DNA from: Tritrichomonas musculus
Lineage: Eukaryota; Parabasalia; Tritrichomonadida; Tritrichomonadidae
NCBI GenBank assembly: GCA_039105265.1
Contig: JAPFFF010000010.1
Span: 4,712,001 to 4,776,000, forward strand
Direction: 5' to 3'
Length of the DNA: 64,000 nt
Part shown: positions 1 to 9,887 of the stretch, piece after piece
Numbering within the stretch: position 1 is the first letter of the stretch
Layout of the letters: every line of letters begins with the position of its first letter
The notes under the pieces: generated by a model
What the model was told of the DNA's origin: nothing
What the model saw: only the letters and a program-made list of their open reading frames with translations
The model's database searches: none
Translations under genes and position numbers: made by a program

Positions 1-565
1 CTAATTGACTGTTATAACATAAAACAAGAGTCAGGCCTGAGGCTGACATAAGATCGATTTCTAATTTAATATATTGATATACTTTTTGCGCGTTTTCTTG
101 ATCTAATTCGGAAAAATCTGCAGAATTTATGCTTAATATAGCAATAGGCGTATCTGTAAAGTACCAGGAGTGATATTCGGAAAATAAAATACAAGGTTGA
201 TATAATTTTGTATTAAATTGATCATTGCATAATTTGTATGTTCCAGCATTTTTTCGTGATTCTTTTAGTTTATCTGGGAATTGGATTTTGTCAAATAAAA
301 ACTTATAATAGTCTTTAATTTTTGGATTTTCGAAATCGTTATCGTTAGAAAAGTTACACCCAAATTCATCGTTAACTAGAGAAAGGGATGATCTGAGATC
401 TTTTTTGAATTGAAAAGATGCTTCATAAGTTGATAGATTGTTATGTAAATTACGAGACGCAATTTGTAAATATTTGAAGAAAAATGCAAAACTATTTCTC
501 CCAGTTTTGTGTTTTTTATCATTGGTAACTAAAAAATATTGTAACGAAGGATCTAAAATAGGCAT
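1..565 (-). CDS. Partial CDS, unknown protein (C-terminus outside window)
   Basis: An uninterrupted minus-strand reading frame starts with ATG at 565 and stays open to the left edge of the window, giving at least 188 residues. The protein begins MPILDPSLQYF and is mixed polar and aromatic, with no signal peptide, membrane segment or obvious repeat in the visible part. GC content and codon texture are higher than in the flanking intergenic DNA, which supports real coding. I do not recognise the family. It is transcribed away from the kinase relic that starts near 767. The start was chosen because it is the first ATG after AT-rich non-coding sequence. Confidence 0.6.
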   Translation of the reverse strand, partial: MPILDPSLQYFLVTNDKKHKTGRNSFAFFFKYLQIASRNLHNNLSTYEASFQFKKDLRSSLSLVNDEFGCNFSNDNDFENPKIKDYYKFLFDKIQFPDKLKESRKNAGTYKLCNDQFNTKLYQPCILFSEYHSWYFTDTPIAILSINSADFSELDQENAQKVYQYIKLEIDLMSASGLTLVLCYNSQL

Positions 566-766
566 TTTATAAAATATTATTTTAATTAACCATTTATTCA
601 TTGAATTATTTAAATATATCATTGAAAAATTATCTTCAATTTTATTGATTTATTTAAATTTTTGAATAGAATCATAAAAATTCATTAATCATTTGTATTC
701 ACTTTTTTATACTAATTTCGTTATTTTGTAATTAATAAAGATACAGATAGAACGTGCTTAGCTAGG

Positions 767-1615
767 ATGTCCTCAAAATTAACTGATGATTATAACAAAA
801 AAGAAATTAATAATCTTTCGCGTGAAATTACTATCATTCCTTGATTAAATCATCAATCAATTTCCAAATTTATACATTTCAGCCAAGTAAACTTTGATAA
901 TAATCAATGCCCAACAATTATCACCGAATAATATTCCAAAGGTACCCTAGATCAAATTATTAAGCAGCAAATAATTAGTTTAACTTAGAAGAATGAAAGA
1001 GCAAAGCAAGTGATGTATATGCTTTTTCACTCATTGTTTATGAATTGATTACCAATCAAAAAACCTTTTCTGAATTCAATGACATCAAACAAATCCAAAA
1101 AAAACGGTTATAAAGGAAGGATTCTGTATTAATTTCCCACAAAACCCACCAGAATCTTATAAAAAGTTGGTTGAACAGTGTTGTTCTCAATTGTAATTAA
1201 AGCCAGTCGTCCTGAAATTAAAAATGACTTTCCTTGTTGTTATCGTTCGTTAATCAAGTCCTGTTGGACACATGATCCAAATTATAGACCAACATTCGAT
1301 CAGATTGAATATCTTCTAAAAACAGAGAAAGATTTCTTGGGTGAAAAATTTAACAAAGAAAAGTTTTTGAGTTATGTGAGGTCAATCGAAGGATATAACG
1401 TTGATTTCTATTCTGGTAAGAAAATTGTTCAGCTTGATGATCTTATTCGTTCAAAAAGTCGAATTGATGAGTCAGGAGAGTTGTATGAATCAAGGGGAAA
1501 TGATGAAGACATAGAAATTCACAATGAAACTGAAATAATTGGAAAAGAGCGTATTGTTGAAAATGAGCCAGAAAAAGAAACAGCGAGGCTAAAAAAAATA
1601 ATTGAAAATGAATAA
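767..1615 (+). pseudogene. Protein kinase relic (TKL/Sel1-family type)
   Basis: This is the remains of a trichomonad protein kinase related to the gene at 10236. The N-lobe is mostly gone. A REI-type helix-C remnant follows ATG 767, then stops interrupt the frame. The piece near 1010-1080 reads in another frame like the kinase motif SDVYAFSLIVYELITNQKTF, and the last open stretch (1178-1615) keeps the subdomain XI motif, LIKSCWTHDPNYRPTFDQI, followed by an acidic tail. The catalytic loop and activation segment cannot be read continuously. Several stops and frame changes are present, so it is a pseudogene. The C-terminal 145-residue frame could still be translated, but nothing indicates that it is. 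Confidence 0.6.
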
Positions 1616-1995
1616 GCTAAAATCACTTTTATAAATAAAAAAGCAATATTTTAATATTTATTCTTATACCAGAAAACTGTAACCTAATAATATTTTCTTT
1701 GCTACGCTGTTCATATAATTTTTATTAAGTTCTTTAGTTGCTTTAAGAAAATTATTGAGCATGCAATTCATAGGAATGAAATTTAGGAAATTTTTTTTTT
1801 TCAAAGCTACAAGATTTTAATTCAATTCAAAATGCAAATTAAACCAAAATTTTTATTGTTCAATGCCTTGATATTATCATTCACCAATGAACACTGCAAA
1901 TTAGACCCACATATTCAATATGATAATCAAAAGTTATAAAAAAAAAATTTTAATAAAAGAAAAAAAAACAAAATAAAGATAATTGGTATATTTCA

Positions 1996-2307
1996 TCAAT
2001 CATATTTTAATTTTTGGATTTGTTCGTTGGCTTCCTTCCTAAATGCTTTCATAATTTTGGATATATTAAAATCATTTATACTTGAAATATGTGCAAGTTG
2101 TTGTTGGCCAATCAAAGGAGTAATAATTTCTTTAGCTCTTTTAAATGCCCAATCTTTTTTTTCTTTCGATTGAAACCATTGATCATAATAATCGCAAAGT
2201 TCAATAACATTTTTATATTGACGAATAAGATTATTTCTTTGAGTGGGAAGCCAAACAAATAAAAAATATAAAACCAAAATAATGATGATTAAAACTAATA
2301 GATTCAT
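1996..2307 (-). CDS. Small single-pass membrane protein, hypothetical
   Basis: A 103-residue protein with ATG at 2307. Residues 3-20 form one strongly hydrophobic segment (LLVLIIIILVLYFLFVWL), followed by a basic, largely helical domain with a WFQSKEKKDWAFKRAKEII stretch and a Lys-rich end. This suggests an N-terminal signal anchor with a cytosolic helical domain. No family is recognised. It stands alone between the kinase relic and the serpin relic. The helical domain has varied residues unlike translated AT-rich spacer, which argues for a real gene. Confidence 0.45.
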   Translation of the reverse strand: MNLLVLIIIILVLYFLFVWLPTQRNNLIRQYKNVIELCDYYDQWFQSKEKKDWAFKRAKEIITPLIGQQQLAHISSINDFNISKIMKAFRKEANEQIQKLKYD

Positions 2308-2519
2308 CTAAAAAAATAACTAATATAAACCATAGAAAAAATTCTATAAATTTTTTTTGAAAAAGTTGAAATATTTGGTCTTTTGTCCATCAACTCAAAT
2401 TTTAAATAATAAATAAACTTAATTTCAAATATGCGTAATACTTTTATATATATATTATATATTGGTGTTGAAATTTCAGTAAATAATAACTCTCGCTCAT
2501 AATATTAAATAATTAATCA

Positions 2520-3461
2520 TTATTCAGAAGGATTCTTTACAAAGCCCTCAAACAGTATCACTCCTGTCTTGCTGTTTCTCAGCAGGTAGGCGAAAACGTG
2601 GTCTGCGTTGACAGACGGAGTTGGGTCAATTTCAATACTCAGGCAATTGACCGTCATCGCAGTTGCTGCTGCTGCTTCGGTTCCGTTTTCGTCGAGAACA
2701 ATCTTTGCCTTTTGGATGATCGAGTCGACGTAATATTTAACCGCCGGATCGCTGCAGTCGGACTGATTCGAAAAAGTTTTTTCCATACCAAGTGATATGA
2801 AAATTTCTTTCAATAATGTTTTTGTTTCAAATGAGAATTTAGGAAGCCTGACGTTAACTTTTTGAATCTTCATTTGTTTGAGTAGATCATCATTTAACCT
2901 TTGGAAGGTCAATTTTTTGAGATCGTTGTAACCTTCTTGCGTTTTATTTTTCGGGAGAATTATAACAAAATCATATTGATCATGCGTGTATGGAATTGAA
3001 ACAACTTGGAATTTGTCGTTTTCTGAGTATGGAAGATTTCGATTATTTGATTCTAGCATATTGACATGAATTTTTGTTCCGTTGATTAATGTAAAATTCT
3101 TGATTTTTGGGATTTTTGAATCCGATCCAATGCTAAATTTCTTCTTCCAATCCGATTTGAAGTAAATTGCATTTAATAATAATATGGTAGTGTCTGTGGG
3201 AAGATCTGATGGATTAACAAGATTGAAAATCATTCCCTTAGTTGCTTTTTTTACTTCTGAATTGATTTTATCACATGCTGGCTGAGGGAATCCAACTTTT
3301 TCGATAGGGATTCCTAATATTTTTTCATTAGGAGCAAATGTTGACGGATTGAAATTAAAAGATTGATTTGCCCAAATTTTATTTGAACTTGACACTTTAT
3401 TTGTATTCTCATTTTTAATAAGTTCATGAAGTTGTTTGAATAATGTATTTTCTATTTTTAG
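2520..3461 (-). pseudogene. Serpin (MEROPS I4 family), 5'-truncated
   Basis: Serpins inhibit serine or cysteine peptidases by a suicide-substrate conformational change. The frame covers the serpin fold from helix D onward: KIWANQSFNF, LLLNAIYFKSDWKKKF, the breach-region strands, a GTEAAAATAM hinge and the C-terminal HVFAYLLRNSKTGVILFEGFV motif. Taking the hinge Thr as P14 puts Leu at P1 and Ser at P1', an inhibitory-type loop. The frame is open up to a stop at 3462-3464 with no ATG before the conserved core, and GTG at 3395 is not a credible start. About 75 N-terminal residues are therefore missing, and the fold could not form. The break coincides with the start of an ankyrin-gene fragment on the other strand. 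The 3' third is clearly more GC-rich than the rest. Confidence 0.8.
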
Positions 3462-3664
3462 TTAAAGAAAAAATACTTGAAACCGATTTTTTAAAAACTC
3501 CAGATATAGAAAATTATTTGAATGAATCAGATTTTTTCAATTTTATGAATGTAACCGTCGAAAATATTGAAAAACAAAAAAGAGGAGAAATTGATCACTA
3601 TATTTGTGAATTAATTCGAAAAGACTTAATTGATGAATTTATCATTTTCGTCAACCAAAATTGA
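3443..3664 (+). pseudogene. DUF3447/ankyrin protein fragment
   Basis: A 73-residue frame whose C-terminal half reads KRGEIDHYICELIRKDLIDEFIIFVNQN. It matches the segment around 4395-4460 of the downstream DUF3447 gene (GENDTYLSEIIRKDNVVEFI), so it is a paralogous fragment. Neither the rest of the DUF3447 domain nor ankyrin repeats follow. It overlaps the 5' break of the serpin relic, which suggests both genes were cut at one rearrangement junction. Confidence 0.5.
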
Positions 3665-3881
3665 TTTCTATTGCTTTTTTCTTTTTTGTATTTATATTTG
3701 GCCTATTTCCTTTTGCTTTAAATTTCTGTTATTATTTGTTCAATTCTTTTGAATACATAAATGAAGTCTACCATCATTATATATATATATATATATATAT
3801 AATTGAATATTTGACCATTTACACTCTCAATATTTTTATTTTTCAATCAAAATAAAATTTTAATACTATTTTTTGATAAAA

Positions 3882-4988
3882 ATGAGTTTTGAAGAATTAA
3901 TAGAGAAAAAGAAAGAAATTCAGAATGCGCTACTCGACTATCTTGAAGACGAGAGTGAAGCAGAGATGAAATATGAAATATTTGTTAATAATCTCGAAAT
4001 TGAAAAAATCAAAGAAGATCGATATAAGCTAGAATCATTACTGAGAATGGTAAATGCTATCAGCAAAAATCACCATCGAAATGAATACTTTAACATGAAA
4101 ATTGATAAAATATTAGATCATTTACGGACTGACATTCAAAAATACTTCACAAATCCCGAAATTTTTGATTTTTTTCTATTGAACAAGCGCGCCCTCCTAT
4201 TCCTCATTGAAGAGAAAATCTTAATAATCGATGAAAAAATTGCTTCACGATTTACGTATCATCATCACGTTGTACACAAATTTTGCGAATATTTTTTTCC
4301 AGAAGTGAAGCAGTTTTTGGAAGATGACTTCATTGAAAAATATGTCCAAAAGACAGAAGTTGTTGATGACGTTTTTTATAAGAAAAGGCGAATAGGAGAA
4401 AATGACACATATTTAAGCGAAATCATTCGAAAAGACAATGTTGTTGAATTTATTATTTATTCGAATAAAGAATGCCTTCCACTTCAAAGTTATATCAAAG
4501 GCTCAATCTTTGAAACAAATGGATTTTTAATGGATGAATTTAGAAAAATCACACTTATTGGATATGCTGCTTTTTGTGGATCAATTGATATCATTAAATA
4601 CTTGCACATGAACGGAGTTGATCTTCAGCCAAATATTTGGCAATTTGCAATTCGTAGTGAAAATGCAGAGCTGTTCAGATATCTTGAAGAGAATCATGTT
4701 TTACCTCCAGAAAATGATTTTGAAAAAATTCTTAAAAAATCTATAAAATGCCATCACAATCAATTTGCAAATTATATCATTGAAAATTTGATTCAAGAAA
4801 AAAATGACAAATATTATAGAGATATATATCAATCCAGTTTTAAATATCGTAATTATTGTTTTTTCCCAGAAAACATAAAACACAAAAATTTGTTTTTTGA
4901 TTTGTGTAGATTCAATTATTATACACTTGTAAAACTTTTTTTTAAGCAAGACAATTTTGATATAAATGCGAAAATCATTTTAAATTAA
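3882..4988 (+). CDS. DUF3447-type protein with degenerate ankyrin repeats
   Basis: A trichomonad DUF3447/ankyrin family protein of about 368 residues. I take the first ATG (3882); the frame begins upstream at a TTG, which is not a likely start. The N-terminal half is helical and charged. The middle holds the family signature GENDTYLSEIIRKDNVVEF, followed by IGYAAFCGSIDIIKYLHMNGVDL and FAIRSENAELFRYLEENHV, which are ankyrin-like helix pairs. The frame ends just after DINAK, inside what looks like the first stop-rich spacer, and five more ankyrin units follow to 5925. Either this is the 5' part of a split or decayed gene, or the spacers are removed from the RNA. Family members are thought to mediate protein-protein contacts; the role here is unknown. 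Confidence 0.65.
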   Translation: MSFEELIEKKKEIQNALLDYLEDESEAEMKYEIFVNNLEIEKIKEDRYKLESLLRMVNAISKNHHRNEYFNMKIDKILDHLRTDIQKYFTNPEIFDFFLLNKRALLFLIEEKILIIDEKIASRFTYHHHVVHKFCEYFFPEVKQFLEDDFIEKYVQKTEVVDDVFYKKRRIGENDTYLSEIIRKDNVVEFIIYSNKECLPLQSYIKGSIFETNGFLMDEFRKITLIGYAAFCGSIDIIKYLHMNGVDLQPNIWQFAIRSENAELFRYLEENHVLPPENDFEKILKKSIKCHHNQFANYIIENLIQEKNDKYYRDIYQSSFKYRNYCFFPENIKHKNLFFDLCRFNYYTLVKLFFKQDNFDINAKIILN

Positions 4989-5060
4989 TGATATTTATGA
5001 AATTTTTAAATTGTTAACATTTTTATAAAATTATAAAAAAAATGCTTTTATTCAAATAAT

Positions 5061-5925
5061 ACAGCATTGATTATTGCTGCATTGTTTGGCAATACTGAAA
5101 TTGTTCATGAATTATTGGCACAGAAAGGAATTGATATCAACATAAAAGGTATTTTAAATTTAGCGAATATTCAAGACGTTTAAATCATATTAGTATTTTA
5201 ATTCCATTTTTTTATAAAAATTGAAATCATTTATAATGTTTAAAACAATAATTTAATGAAACGGCATTAATAAAAGCTTCATATTATGGCTATATAAAAA
5301 TAGTTCGCGATTTATTAACACATAAAGAAATTGATGTCAATGCTCAAAATATTTGAATTTGAAAAAAATTCATAATATTTTAAATCAAACGAAATTAATT
5401 CGATTACAAATAATTATTTTTTTTTAATGGAGTTTAAAATTATTAATTTTATTGTTCAGCATTGTTGTATGCATCTTTATATGGCCATACAGAAATTGTT
5501 CGAGATTTGTTATCTATGAAAGGAATTGATGTCAACACCAAAGACATTTAAATTTGATAAAAATTCATGACATTTAAATCTACACTTTTTTTTAAATGAA
5601 ATTTTTTCTTAAAGACAATGATTTATGGAGTTTATTATGAACATTTAATAAAACACCATTAATTTGGGCTTCAATCCATGGCCATGAAGAAGAAGTTCGT
5701 GTGTTGTTAGCACATAAAGGAATTGATATCACTATTAAAGACATTTGAATTCGAAAACATTTATAATATTTAAATCTTATTTTGGATAGTATTTTTATAT
5801 ACACAGTCACTTATGGAATTAATAATAAATTGATTTATTTAACAGCCAAATATTATGCATCTTCTCGCAACCATCATAAAATTGTAAAAATTCTTAATGA
5901 AGCAGGAAATTCTACAATTAAATAA
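5061..5925 (+). repeat. Five ankyrin units separated by stop-rich spacers
   Basis: Five clean ankyrin-coding blocks of about 28-30 codons start at 5061, 5261, 5456, 5653 and 5842, spaced 189-200 bp apart. Each begins (T/S)(A/P)-type and ends near GID(I/V)N-K, for example ALLYASLYGHTEIVRDLL. The last ends in a typical terminal form (KIVKILNEAGNSTIK) with its own stop at 5923. The spacers of about 95-110 bp are AT-rich, carry stops and are similar to each other near their 5' ends. None has the trichomonad intron signals (GTATGT-like donor, ACTAACACACAG-like acceptor). The blocks continue the gene at 3882 but lie in different frames. Confidence 0.6.
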
Positions 5926-7932
5926 AGATTGAACAAAGCCAGAATGATCACTTTATTTCATAGAATTTCAACATAAAAATTCTTTTTTATTAAACAATTT
6001 TTAACATTAATACTAAATTATTTAAAATCTTTTTAATTTGTCCTTATAATGTTTAATTAGCAAGAACACTTTTTTGAATATGCAATGAAAATGCATACAA
6101 TGAATCTTCAATTTTATGAGATATACAATTATAAATAATTTAATGAAAATTGTTATTGATAAACCGGTTGGAAAAAAGCTCTATATAAATCATCCAACTT
6201 TTTTTGACCTTTCGACCTTTTATTCATCATTTAAAAAAAAATTAAATTTGAAGTTTTACATGTGTATAGTAACGAAAATAACGTATTTTGGATTTTTCAA
6301 TATTTTGAAAATATCCACCAAATTATTTATTTTTTTACATTGTTCTTTTATTAATATTTATTAATATCGCAATTAGGCTCTAAGATTTTAATTTTAAAGG
6401 GAGATTTTGAACTTTTTTAATATTATTATAATTAGAATATCTTTCTTATCTAACATTATTTGAGAAAGAATTAATAAATATAATACCTTATTCTGTATCA
6501 TATATTGATATTAGCATGCTCCTGAGGTATATATTTAAAAATGAACTAAAATTTAAGGAATTTAAAAAAAAAAATTAGTTTTTTGTTAAATTTTTATTAT
6601 TTTAGAGGATTCTGGTTAATTTTATTTCTTACAAATTTAATATATTATTTTTATTCGTGCATGAAATAAAATGAACTAACAATTGCAACAAACTACTCGA
6701 TAGGTGCATCTAAGAATTTCTTTTAAATATGGGCCTCGATAATTTCATTAATCCATTGATATTAGCTGTAATATCAATTTACAATATTTTATATTAAACA
6801 TAATATATATATTAGATATAAATAAATGAATATACATGTTTACAATCAATGAATATTTATATTAAAATTGTCATAAAATGTAAACACTTTTTAAAAGGTT
6901 ATTTCAAATATTTCAATATCTCATAAATATTAAGATATATATTGATATATATATTCAAAAATATTGAGATATGAATTCAAAATACATTCTGAATTTTTTT
7001 TTCAATGATCCATTTTCTATTGATACTGAATAAATGAATAAATCTAAAAATAAAATATAACAAAATTGAAATAATTATATTATGCTTTGAGTTAATAAAA
7101 ATATAAAAAATAAAATATAAATTTTTAAAATACCAAAGAACGAAATTCCATTTTTTTATTGATTGAAACCAAGAAGAATTATAGTTTTGTTTACCAATGA
7201 GATATACATTCATGTATTTAGAGTAATTTTAGTGAATATGAGTTCTAGCATCAATTTTTATGTCAAAATAAAAATCAAACCTTGGTCATGCTGATGATAG
7301 TAATAATGTATTATATTATGCTCACAAGAGTAAACTAACATGCTAACATGAAGAAAAACATAAATATCACCTTTGCAGTATAAATATAATTTTAATAATT
7401 AAAACAAATGCAAATATTAAAAGTTAAAGAAATAATAAATAATATAACAAATTTAACATAATAATATAAATATATAAAATATATCGAAAAAACAATATAA
7501 TAAAAAGATATGAAAAAAAAAATATTTTTATTAAATTGAATATTTATTGTAATTATTTTTCACAAAAAAAGTTTTTTGTTTACCGATGCATTTATCGATT
7601 AAAACCAGACAATATTATATTCAATATTTAATAATACATTAATTACAATATATATTTAAAAAATAAAGCAATTTTATATTTTTGCCGTTACTATACACAT
7701 AGTTTTACAACATTCAAAATTGAATTATATTTTTAAAAAAATATATGTGGGCTCAGATATTTGAATATTGTAAAAGGTCCACAAATTATTCAAAAAAAAA
7801 AAGTCTACCAGATATTTTATATTGATCAATTTCAGAAAAGCATTCAATTTTTTTATATGAGTTTTTTCAATTTAATTTTTTTTGATGAACCCAATTAAAA
7901 AACTGCCCAATTTTTAATTTCAATAATTATAA
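5926..7932. other. AT-rich intergenic region without recognisable genes
   Basis: Two kilobases of very AT-rich DNA with many homopolymer and TATA-like runs. The few open frames (for example 6116-6364 and 6977-7213) are Phe/Ile/Asn/Lys-rich translations of low-complexity DNA with no family likeness. No tRNA, terminal repeat or other feature was seen. Confidence 0.6.
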
Positions 7933-8523
7933 ATGAAATGCATCAGATGTATCCTTGTTGGTGATAATGATATTGGGAAAACATATTTTTTACACAGTTT
8001 AACAACGAATTTATCTCCTTGCGATTACACACCCACAGTTTTTGATTCTTACTCTCTGAATGCAATGATTAACGGTAAAGAATACTACTTATACTTTGAG
8101 TTAATTGCTAAAGTAGCTAATAGTGAAAAAGACAGGCATTATTATTTTTGTAATCATGATCTCTTCATTTTATGCTTTTCACTTGTTTCACCAGAATCTC
8201 TTGAAAATGTTGAGATGATCTATTATCCTGAAATCAAAGAATATTGTCCTGAATCACCTTACATATTAATTGGACTGAAAAGTGATTTACGGGATCATTT
8301 TTATGAAAATGGAAATGAATTCCCTACTAACAATATGGAGCCAATTCCAACTTACAAAGGAGAAGAAATGAAAACAAAAATAAATGCAATTGATTATATT
8401 GAATGTTCATCTTTGACTCAAACAAATTTTGAAAATTTTATAAGTTTGGTAATAGACACTGTCTCCCAACAGCAGAATAATTATAATATAAAAAAGGAAA
8501 ACAATTGTTGCTTAATAATTTAA
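7933..8523 (+). CDS. Divergent Rho/Rac-like small GTPase
   Basis: A 196-residue protein starting at ATG 7933. The P-loop is present (GDNDIGKT, residues 10-17), switch I carries YTPTVFDSYS with Thr35 in the usual place, G4 is LKSDLRDH and G5 is ECSSL. It ends in CLII, a CAAX box predicting geranylgeranylation and membrane attachment. Rho-family features are the TPTVFD switch I, the LKSDLRD motif and the insert before G5. The G3 region, normally WDTAGQE, reads FELIAKVANSEKD, so the Asp and the catalytic Gln are gone. This predicts little or no GTP hydrolysis, as in Rnd-like proteins. A TTTCAATA element lies about 11 bases upstream of the ATG and the stop is followed by TAAA-type sequence. The frame is intact and probably expressed. 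Confidence 0.8.
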   Translation: MKCIRCILVGDNDIGKTYFLHSLTTNLSPCDYTPTVFDSYSLNAMINGKEYYLYFELIAKVANSEKDRHYYFCNHDLFILCFSLVSPESLENVEMIYYPEIKEYCPESPYILIGLKSDLRDHFYENGNEFPTNNMEPIPTYKGEEMKTKINAIDYIECSSLTQTNFENFISLVIDTVSQQQNNYNIKKENNCCLII

Positions 8524-8657
8524 ATAAATAAATTTTGAATTATAATGTGGAGTTTTAATAAAAATAATAAAGTGTTGATTTCGACATTTCAAAAATAAAT
8601 TTTAACATTTAATATTTTAAATCCTTGATAAATAAACTATAATTTTATAAAACTTTA

Positions 8658-9026
8658 GAAGTATTCAATTGCAATTACCTTTAACAGTGGCTGAAATAGG
8701 AACTGGCTCATTTCAGATGTGTGATAAATTAGTTATATAAAAAATTCCTACTTCTGTTACAATAATAGGAAATCATTCTTTTTGTGCATGTGATTCACTT
8801 TAAGAAATAGATATTCCTTCATCAGTTGCAAGGATTGAAAGCCACCCTTTTAAAATTTGTGATTCGCTTAAAAGTATCAAAATTCATTACTTTCAACAAT
8901 GATAAAAATTTGATAAAAATGCTTAAAGGATGCAAATCACGTAAACAAACTGAAATCAATAGTATTATAGCAATCACATTAGCTCCTGTAATAATTACTG
9001 AAACTAACCGAATATTACAGTATTGA
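8658..9026 (+). pseudogene. BspA-like leucine-rich repeat relic
   Basis: The plus strand translates as tandem BspA-type LRRs of about 23 residues: LPLTVAEIGTGSFQMCDKL, IPTSVTIIGNHSFCACDSL and IPSSVARIESHPFKICDSL. At least two in-frame stops interrupt them (after KLVI and after CDSL). No N-terminal start is visible. The end (about 8930-9026) resembles the short Lys-rich, membrane-spanning tail common in trichomonad BspA proteins (IIAITLAPVIITE). These proteins are usually surface or cytosolic LRR proteins; this copy is broken. Confidence 0.7.
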
Positions 9027-9146
9027 AAATTACCTTTGACCACTCACAATAATCTCATACCAATATTGAATACAATTCTGAAGTTACCTCTGGACATCAA
9101 ACGACCGTTTAATTTCTTATTTTTCACTTTTTGATTGAAAAATTAT

Positions 9147-9260
9147 ACGAATTTCCCGTAATAACTTTTTGAGAGCTATGCTCTCAAAAAGTGTGGGAAA
9201 TTCGTAATTCTCTGAATTACTTTCACTTTTTGAGTTTTTCTCCCTCAAAAAGTGAACGAT
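9147..9260. repeat. Two adjacent palindromes built on CTCAAAAAGT
   Basis: The first palindrome (about 9147-9205) pairs ACGAATTTCCC...CTTTTTGAGAG with CTCTCAAAAAGT...GGGAAATTCGT around a 5-base centre. The second (about 9229-9260) pairs TCACTTTTTGAG with CTCAAAAAGTGA. Both arms contain the same decamer in inverted orientation. This may be a small foldback insertion or a hairpin-forming regulatory element; the sequence alone does not decide. Confidence 0.5.
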
Positions 9261-9474
9261 CCAAGAGATTTTGATATTTTCTATATTATAATAATCTACA
9301 AATGAATGCCGATAAGGATATAGTAAAATTATAAACAAATATAAGGAAAATAAAAAAGAATCTTTTCTAAAACGATCAAAATTCACCTTTTTATATGCGA
9401 TGAAGGTCAAAATAAATCAACATTTTATCAAAATCTAGCGCCAGAATCTTTATAATAATTTGACATTTTAATAC

Positions 9475-9887
9475 ATGCACAAATCTAGCATGATGCAACT
9501 AGCAGCTTGTCCTACACCTGATCTTGCTGCTCTTCAGCCAAATAAGAATCCTTTAATATCATCTTATCAATCAACTTCAAGTCAGAAAAATTTGTCTTTG
9601 TTACCTGAAAACTGTCTTGATTCGACCTCAATTAATACTGACTCTGGATCAGAAAAAGACTCCAAAACAGATCTATTTGAGCAGCTTCTGGCTTCTTCTC
9701 GTTGAACAATCTTTACATCTAAGGCTCGGCCTTAGCTCAAAAGAGAAGCCAACATGACGAAGAAAGAAAGCACCAGCACCAAGGTCTCATAATGATGGTC
9801 TTTCCTCGTCATGAAATTTTATTTGGCCATGTTGAAGTGTATACATCTTTGGAAGATTTGAAGGCTCATTGGCATGATAACTCAAAT
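9475..9887 (+). pseudogene. Small Ser-rich hypothetical gene with a frame change
   Basis: The first frame (9475-9705, 76 residues from ATG) is Ser/Gln/Leu-rich with codon use more GC-rich than the surroundings. After its stop, a second frame from about 9744 to 9887 has coding character and ends in a plausible C-terminus: VFPRHEILFGHVEVYTS and then LEDLKAHWHDNSN. The two frames differ, with about 40 bases containing a stop between them. This suggests one gene broken by a frameshift. No canonical trichomonad intron signals separate them. The family is not recognised. Confidence 0.4.

Noticed and set aside
3661-3855. Small hydrophobic frame after the DUF3447 fragment
   Set aside because: Translation of AT-rich DNA including a TATATA run; no start context or family likeness.
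4972-5841. Canonical spliceosomal introns between ankyrin units
   Set aside because: No GTATGT-like donor or ACTAACACACAG-like acceptor in any spacer, so canonical introns are not supported; kept as an open finding instead.
6116-7213. Two frames of 78-82 codons in the gene-poor region
   Set aside because: Phe/Ile/Lys/Asn-rich low-complexity translations without conserved features.
9117-9410. Minus-strand 97-codon frame
   Set aside because: Its 3' part is the palindrome pair, so the frame is a by-product of the repeat structure.
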